From Aspergillus flavus (lineage: Eukaryota; Ascomycota; Eurotiomycetes; Eurotiales; Aspergillaceae): a stretch of DNA of 64,000 nucleotides. Below the pieces are notes generated by a model. The model was given only the letters and a program-made list of their open reading frames with translations, did no database searches and was not told the origin of the DNA. The stretch is taken from positions 1,550,001 to 1,614,000 of the forward strand of contig NC_092410.1 of assembly GCF_009017415.1 (NCBI RefSeq). Reading direction: 5' to 3'. The position numbers were made by a program, and so were the translations under genes. Positions 59,219 through 64,000 of this stretch are shown piece after piece (positions within the stretch are counted from its first letter, which is position 1; each line of letters begins with the position of its first letter).

Positions 59219-62200
59219 TTACAGCTGCTCAGCCCAAGGAGCAGCACCGGGCTGCATCTGGTTCAGCCACTTGACAAGCTCGACGAGCTCGGCGCGGCGC
59301 TCGTCCTCGAGCTGATCCTCGTCGCCGCAGAGGACAGACTGGAAGATGGGCAGGAATTGAGGGGTAAGCTCGCGGATGGTGGAGTCTTCCCACTTGTACA
59401 GCTGACAGATCATGCGGTACAAGGGGTCGTTCTCCTCGTAGTCGTTCTTCAAGGGGAGGAGCTTGATAAGGGCAGGCAGGACGTCCTTGAGGGGAACGCT
59501 GTCACGGTGCTTAAGGATCATGCGGCTGAGACAGCCAGTGGCATTGTCCTGAAGACGAGAAACGTCCATGTGCAAGCAAGCCTCGAGACGGCCAAGGATG
59601 GTGGGGAACTCCTTGACGATCTCAGGAGCGGTGGAGTGCTCGACGAGACGGCCAACGGCATAAGCAGCGTTGGAGCGGGTCTGAGGATCCTCATCACCAA
59701 GGCGGTGAACCAGCAACTTCATGAAGGCAGAGGTGTATGGGGTCACAGCAGCACCCATGCCGTTGATGCACTCGGCGAGAACACCCACAGCGGTGGCACG
59801 CTCAAGAGACTCGGTGCTGCCGGCGTAACGGATGATAGTCTTCTCGAACACCTTCCAGAGCTCGGCAAAGCTCTCGCCGAGGGCAGCAGCCATACCAGAA
59901 ACAACGTCGAGACCAGTGTCAACAACGACCCAGTCAAACTCAGAAGACTCTTCGCCGGCATCGAGGGAGTCGTCCTCGGGGCTGAACTCAAGCTGGCAAG
60001 GGTGCTTCTTCGTGATGATGTCGGTGACCATGGTGATGACATTATGAAGGGTAGTCTCGTTGGAGATGAGAGAGGGACCGCAGTAGCGCAAATTCTCAGC
60101 CATGTTGCGGTTGATGTCGGCGACGGTAGCCCTAGGTGATAGTAGGTTAGAATCAAAGCCAACACACAATGTTTATGCAAGCAAAACATAAAATGAATCA
60201 ATAGTTCAGATGTGAGATAATCGTCGTTAACATCAATCACGCTTTTTGCGTGTCAAAGTGAGCTGGGTAAACGAGTGTGTTCATCATTGTAGGTGCCAGG
60301 AATGAAAGAATATCAAAGCCTGTCAAGAAAAAATAGATAGAAAAAGGATGTATACGTACCGATCATCTTCCTCAGTCCACATGCGGATGGTGCAAGTCAT
60401 GAGGATTTCACCAAACTTCTTGACCTCCTTGGCAGGCTCGACCTGGAGAGGCAGGCCAGGCTTCCACTTGGCCATCTGGCCATTCTCCTCGGCGATGGCG
60501 AAGAGCATGGCGTAGGAGCGGTGGAGGGTGCTGATAGTGCTTTTGCGAACACCTTCGTAAGGATGCTCAGCAAGGGGCAGGACCATCTCGATGGTCTTCT
60601 CGAAGTAGGGCAGGTAGGCGGACTTGGTGTGGGTAACCAGATCACCAATGACCTCAACGGCGATCTCCTTCTCGAGAGACAAAGGAGTGGTGGCAGTGAT
60701 GTCATCCCATCCATCCTCATCTTCAAGATCGACGTCTTCAATCTCACCGTCCTCGCCAACAGGCTCATCATCATCATCGTCAGCGCTGGCAACCTTGACC
60801 TTGCGGCCACCGACAGTCACCTCCTGGCCAATCAAGTCCTTCGCAGCCTCGCCGAAAGAGACCTCAAGATCAGTCTCATCCTGCTCGATGCAACCAAAGA
60901 GACCCTTGACGACGCCATCAAGGAAGGCAGAGAAGTGCTCAGCGTAGACCTTGGACATAGCACCCCAGAAGATGTAAGTGCTCTCCTTAAGGCGGGAGTG
61001 GCCAAGGTGCAGAGCCTCTTCGGTCGCACGCATGAGGGGCTCGACGTAAGGCTGGTAACGCTCAGCACCGGCAGCCGCAGCCATCTCGCCCATGGCGTCA
61101 GTCACGCTCGCGCGCAGGTCAAGCTCCTCCTCGCTGTCCTTGACAGTGGCAAACTCCTGGAGAAGGTGCATAGACTCGTCGAAGAATGGCAGGAAGGAGT
61201 CACCGGCGGAGGAGGCCAGGGAGCCAAGGGCGCCAGCAGCCAAGCCCTTGATTCTGAAGTCGGGGTGCTTGAACAGCTTGTGCAAGATGGGAACCAATTC
61301 ACCCTGGTAAGGAGCAACATCCTTCTCATCAAGGCCGTCGACGACGGCGTCAATGGCGCTGATGCCGGCCTTCATAATATCAATGGTGGGGCCATCCTCC
61401 TCGCCCTTGTACTCTTGCATGGCGCTGGCGAGGTTCTGGAACAGCAAGGGCATAAGCCTCTCGTGCTCCTGGCTCAGGTCCTCGGCAAGGTCGTCGGCAA
61501 GACGGGCCACAGCATGCAGCGAGGCCTGACGAACCTTGGGCTCGGGGTCTCCCAAGAGCTGGAGAACCATGGGGAAGATCTCCTTCATTTGAGTGCTGAT
61601 GAAATCGGGGGCACCCTCAACACACATGCCCAAAGCCATGATACCGGCACGACGATAGTCGGGGTTGGCGTTGTTGAAGTACTGACCCAAAGAGTGCAGG
61701 AGGGGCACGACGACCTGGCTAGGAGGCAGGCTCTGAGCCAGCATATCGAGCAGTCCCAGAGCAGAGCGAGCCGGGGTAATATCATCATCGAGGACCGAGG
61801 TATCACCCAGCTCGGTGACGATGTGCAGAGCAGTGCGAGTGAGTTGCTCACCGACACGCATAGCCTGCACCTTGAGCTTGCGGTACTGGACACACTGCAT
61901 CAGGAAGCTGATAGCCTGGGTACGGGTGTCCTCCTCAACCTCAGTGTTGGCGGATATCTCATTCATGAACACAACAAGGTCCTTGAGATGCACAGTCAAG
62001 AGCGCCGGATCACAGCCTAGGATAGTCTGGAAGACTTCGAAAGCCTGCATCACACGGTCCTCCTGTGTCTGATCGATCGACTCCTTGAGGACAGCGACCA
62101 TGGAGGGGATCAGTTGCTGGAAAGCCTTCACAGGGCCCACATCCTCCTCTGAGTCAAGGTGCATGGCAAGTCTGCCAAGAGCCAGAAGGGTGTTGGTACG

Positions 62201-62792
62201 GACTTCCTCGCTCTCGGGGTCGGCAATGGTCTTGCCGAACAGGTTGAAGAGATCCTGGAACTTCTCCTCGAATCCCTCGCCCAGAGTCTCCAGAATGGTG
62301 TACAGGATGTAGATAGCCACGGCACGCTCGTCCTTGTTGCCGGTGTTGCCAGCCTGGATCAAGAAGTTGGGCAGTTCGGCCCATTCGCCATCGTTCAGGT
62401 CAACCTTGGCAACAGCCGAGATCACACGAGCAATTGAGTGACGAACAAGGGAAGAGCCCTCGCCAAGGGTGGAACGGAGCAGCTGCTCGCGGATCTGAGG
62501 CTTCTGGCTGGCTTGCACAGAAACCCAGTGCTTGTTCACCAACGAGCGAGCCTCGACGGCGGCCAGCTGCTTGAGGTTTGTGTCCTCATGACCAGTAGCG
62601 ACCTGGATGAGGAAGACCAGGGAGTCCGGCTTGTTATAGAATTCGCGCTGGAGGATGCCCGTCGCTTCCTTGACATTTCCCTGGGCGGCTGGTAAATGTT
62701 TGGTCAGCATCCCTCCTTATTTCGATCTTTATGACTGGTCACTTACGGTTCAGGACGACCTGCAGCTGCTGCAGGAATCTTTGCTGATCCAT
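59219..62792 (-). CDS. kap123: Importin beta-family karyopherin Kap123 / importin-4
   Basis: Exons 62792-62747, 62688-60360 and 60131-59219 (introns 58 and 228 bp) give 1095 residues, near the 1113 of yeast Kap123. The N-terminus MDQQRFLQQLQVVLN opens the first HEAT repeat, and HEAT repeats continue through the protein (PDYRRAGIMALGMCVEGAPD, DPEPKVRQASLHAVARLADD). An acidic loop lies in the middle (DDDDDEPVGEDGEIEDVDLE), as in importins where it helps release cargo. Kap123/importin-4 carries ribosomal proteins and histones H3/H4 into the nucleus. Kap123 and not Kap121 is preferred from overall sequence recall; a database search would settle it. Confidence 0.9.
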
Positions 62793-63490
62793 GATGAATC
62801 AAAAGCACACAACTTTTTTTATGGATAGAAAACAAAAACAATTGCGGGGGTTGTCCCAGACCCTCGACAATCGAGGCTCCTTTTCACAGGGACTATATGA
62901 GCTATCTGCGCAAACAGAAAGCTCACAAGGGTATCACAAGAAAGAAAAGAAAAAAAAGGAAAAGAGATGTGAAAATAAGAAGAAAAGGAAAGGAGGGATG
63001 AAGAGAGGAAAAAGACAGGACGAGAAAATAAAATATAAGGAGGGAGGGGAAGAAAAAAAAAATTTGGGTCCACTAAACAAGCGGAGGGCAAAAAAAAATC
63101 CAATTATTGAACTATTTGGCGTTGACCCGTTTCGGACAGGACACTACGCTCAATACGGTTAGGAGCGCGTGGCTTCACGTGTCGCTGCCCAACCGCGATT
63201 CTCTTCCATGATTTTCATTCAATCTCCTAAATTATCGGACTTTCTCTCATTTTACTTTCCGTGGTATAATTGAAACGCGTCTCGTTTATTACCGCTTTAT
63301 GTCACAAACCCCAAGTGCACTGTATACATCCATCAATGTAAAGAATGATCCAATTCCTAACACCATTCCATCCTGATAACTCCATATGCATCCCGCAACA
63401 GCCAAACGAGAGCTGGGAGTTGACGGGACTCCCGAGAGTCCCATGGTCCGTAAAAGCATCAAGCAATCATTGTATCATAGTATTGTATGT
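62793..63490. promoter_or_regulatory. KAP123 promoter/leader and NPC1 3' flank
   Basis: About 700 bp. The part 62935-63105 is strongly purine-rich on the plus strand (pyrimidine-rich on the coding strand of KAP123), the CT-rich leader type found at highly expressed fungal genes. Confidence 0.5.
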
Positions 63491-64000
63491 CTAATATCCG
63501 TCCGAGTCGTAATCATCATCAACCAGCAGAGAGCGATAACCCCGGGATGCAAGGTTCTCCTCAAGGCCACCATCAGAGCCGGGGTCGGCATATCCTAAAA
63601 TCATTGTCAGTTACAAGTCGTCATGACACCGGGAATAGTTCGAAACATCGACAAGAACTTACCCTCTCCTCCGAAATAGCTCAGGGCTACGGGCAAGAAG
63701 ATGAGCGCATGGGTAGCCGCGAACAAGATCAACGCCAACCAGACCCGGAAATAGTAAATCTCGAAAATCTTGCTGCGGGTAAAGGCTAACACACAGACCC
63801 CGAGCAATTTAGTCACAGTGATGCCACTGAAAACACTACCTCCCACATTGACCAACGCAGTCCAGGCCCGAGCGTCTTTGCCGCGGAACTTAGTGGGCAC
63901 CTTGTCTAAGATCACCCGAGATGGGAACATAAACGCGCGAGCGATATGCGCACAAAACTCGACCCCAATACCAACACAAATGACCAAGTTCACTAGGGAG
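63491..64000 (-). CDS. ncr1: NPC1/NCR1 sterol transporter, C-terminal part only
   Basis: The gene continues beyond the window's right edge. The last two exons are seen: 64000-63663 (open at the edge) and 63594-63491, separated by a 68-bp intron with a CTGAC branch site. The sequence [20 protein letters not shown] is the last part of the RND-type transmembrane bundle of NPC1 proteins. [19 protein letters not shown] and [20 protein letters not shown] are the final helices. The tail ends DDDYDSDGY after a Leu-Leu-containing stretch ([10 protein letters not shown]) that could serve as a sorting signal. NCR1 exports sterol from the vacuole lumen into its membrane. Confidence 0.93.

Noticed and set aside
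59156..60139. 327-codon open frame on the plus strand
   Set aside because: Antisense shadow of the KAP123 last exon, with Leu/Val/Glu-rich composition and no family.
60521..62020. 499-codon open frame on the plus strand
   Set aside because: It lies entirely antisense to the KAP123 coding exon; the frame stays open because of strong codon bias on the other strand. No recognisable domain.

Overview
The window reads as nuclear DNA of a filamentous ascomycete, most likely an Aspergillus- or Penicillium-like member of the Eurotiales. The reasons are many short introns (about 45-230 bp) with GTRNGT-like donors and CTRAC-like branch sites, a dispersed 5S rRNA gene, a fungal NACHT-WD40 NLR, Zn2Cys6 and PDR-type ABC genes, and housekeeping proteins with clear fungal orthologues. 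The species is an inference. Exon models were built by hand, joining frames so that every splice keeps phase.

Layout. Positions 1-16 kb are accessory: a hotdog thioesterase-like gene followed by a broken MpaB/DUF2236 oxygenase relic, a 1564-aa NACHT-WD40 NLR, a full-size PDR ABC transporter, and a divergently transcribed fungal_trans regulator whose zinc cluster lacks two of its six cysteines. From 17 to 33.5 kb lies a dense housekeeping block: OLA1/YchF ATPase, TMA20/MCTS1, RIC1 (Ypt6/Rab6 GEF), SGT2, TIM44, mitochondrial uS11 and a VPS9-ankyrin-PX protein resembling VRL1/VARP. From 33.8 to 38.9 kb there are a HET-like gene, a 5S rRNA gene, a single-pass membrane protein and a small I78-family inhibitor.

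Positions 39-43.6 kb hold a divergent pair: an intracellular GH51 alpha-L-arabinofuranosidase and an MFS sugar transporter, which would fit arabinose-containing oligosaccharide use. Positions 44-47 kb hold a NIP30/FAM192A homologue and a mitochondrial helical protein. The stretch from 47.8 to 57 kb is gene-poor: an eIF5A-like protein without the hypusine loop, a nonsense-broken F-box-type gene, a 52-aa cysteine-rich microprotein with candidate lipidation motifs at both ends, a tRNA-like (possibly SINE) element and an NRPS condensation-domain relic. The end carries a GST-kappa/DsbA-like gene, the importin Kap123/importin-4, and the 3' end of an NPC1/NCR1 sterol transporter cut by the window edge.

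The neighbours that suggest joint function are the ABC transporter with its divergent regulator, and the arabinofuranosidase with the sugar transporter. The most unusual items are the non-hypusinable eIF5A-like protein, the lipidation-motif microprotein, the degenerate zinc cluster and the apparent GC-AG intron directly after the SGT2 start codon. I saw no CRISPR array and no intact transposon.
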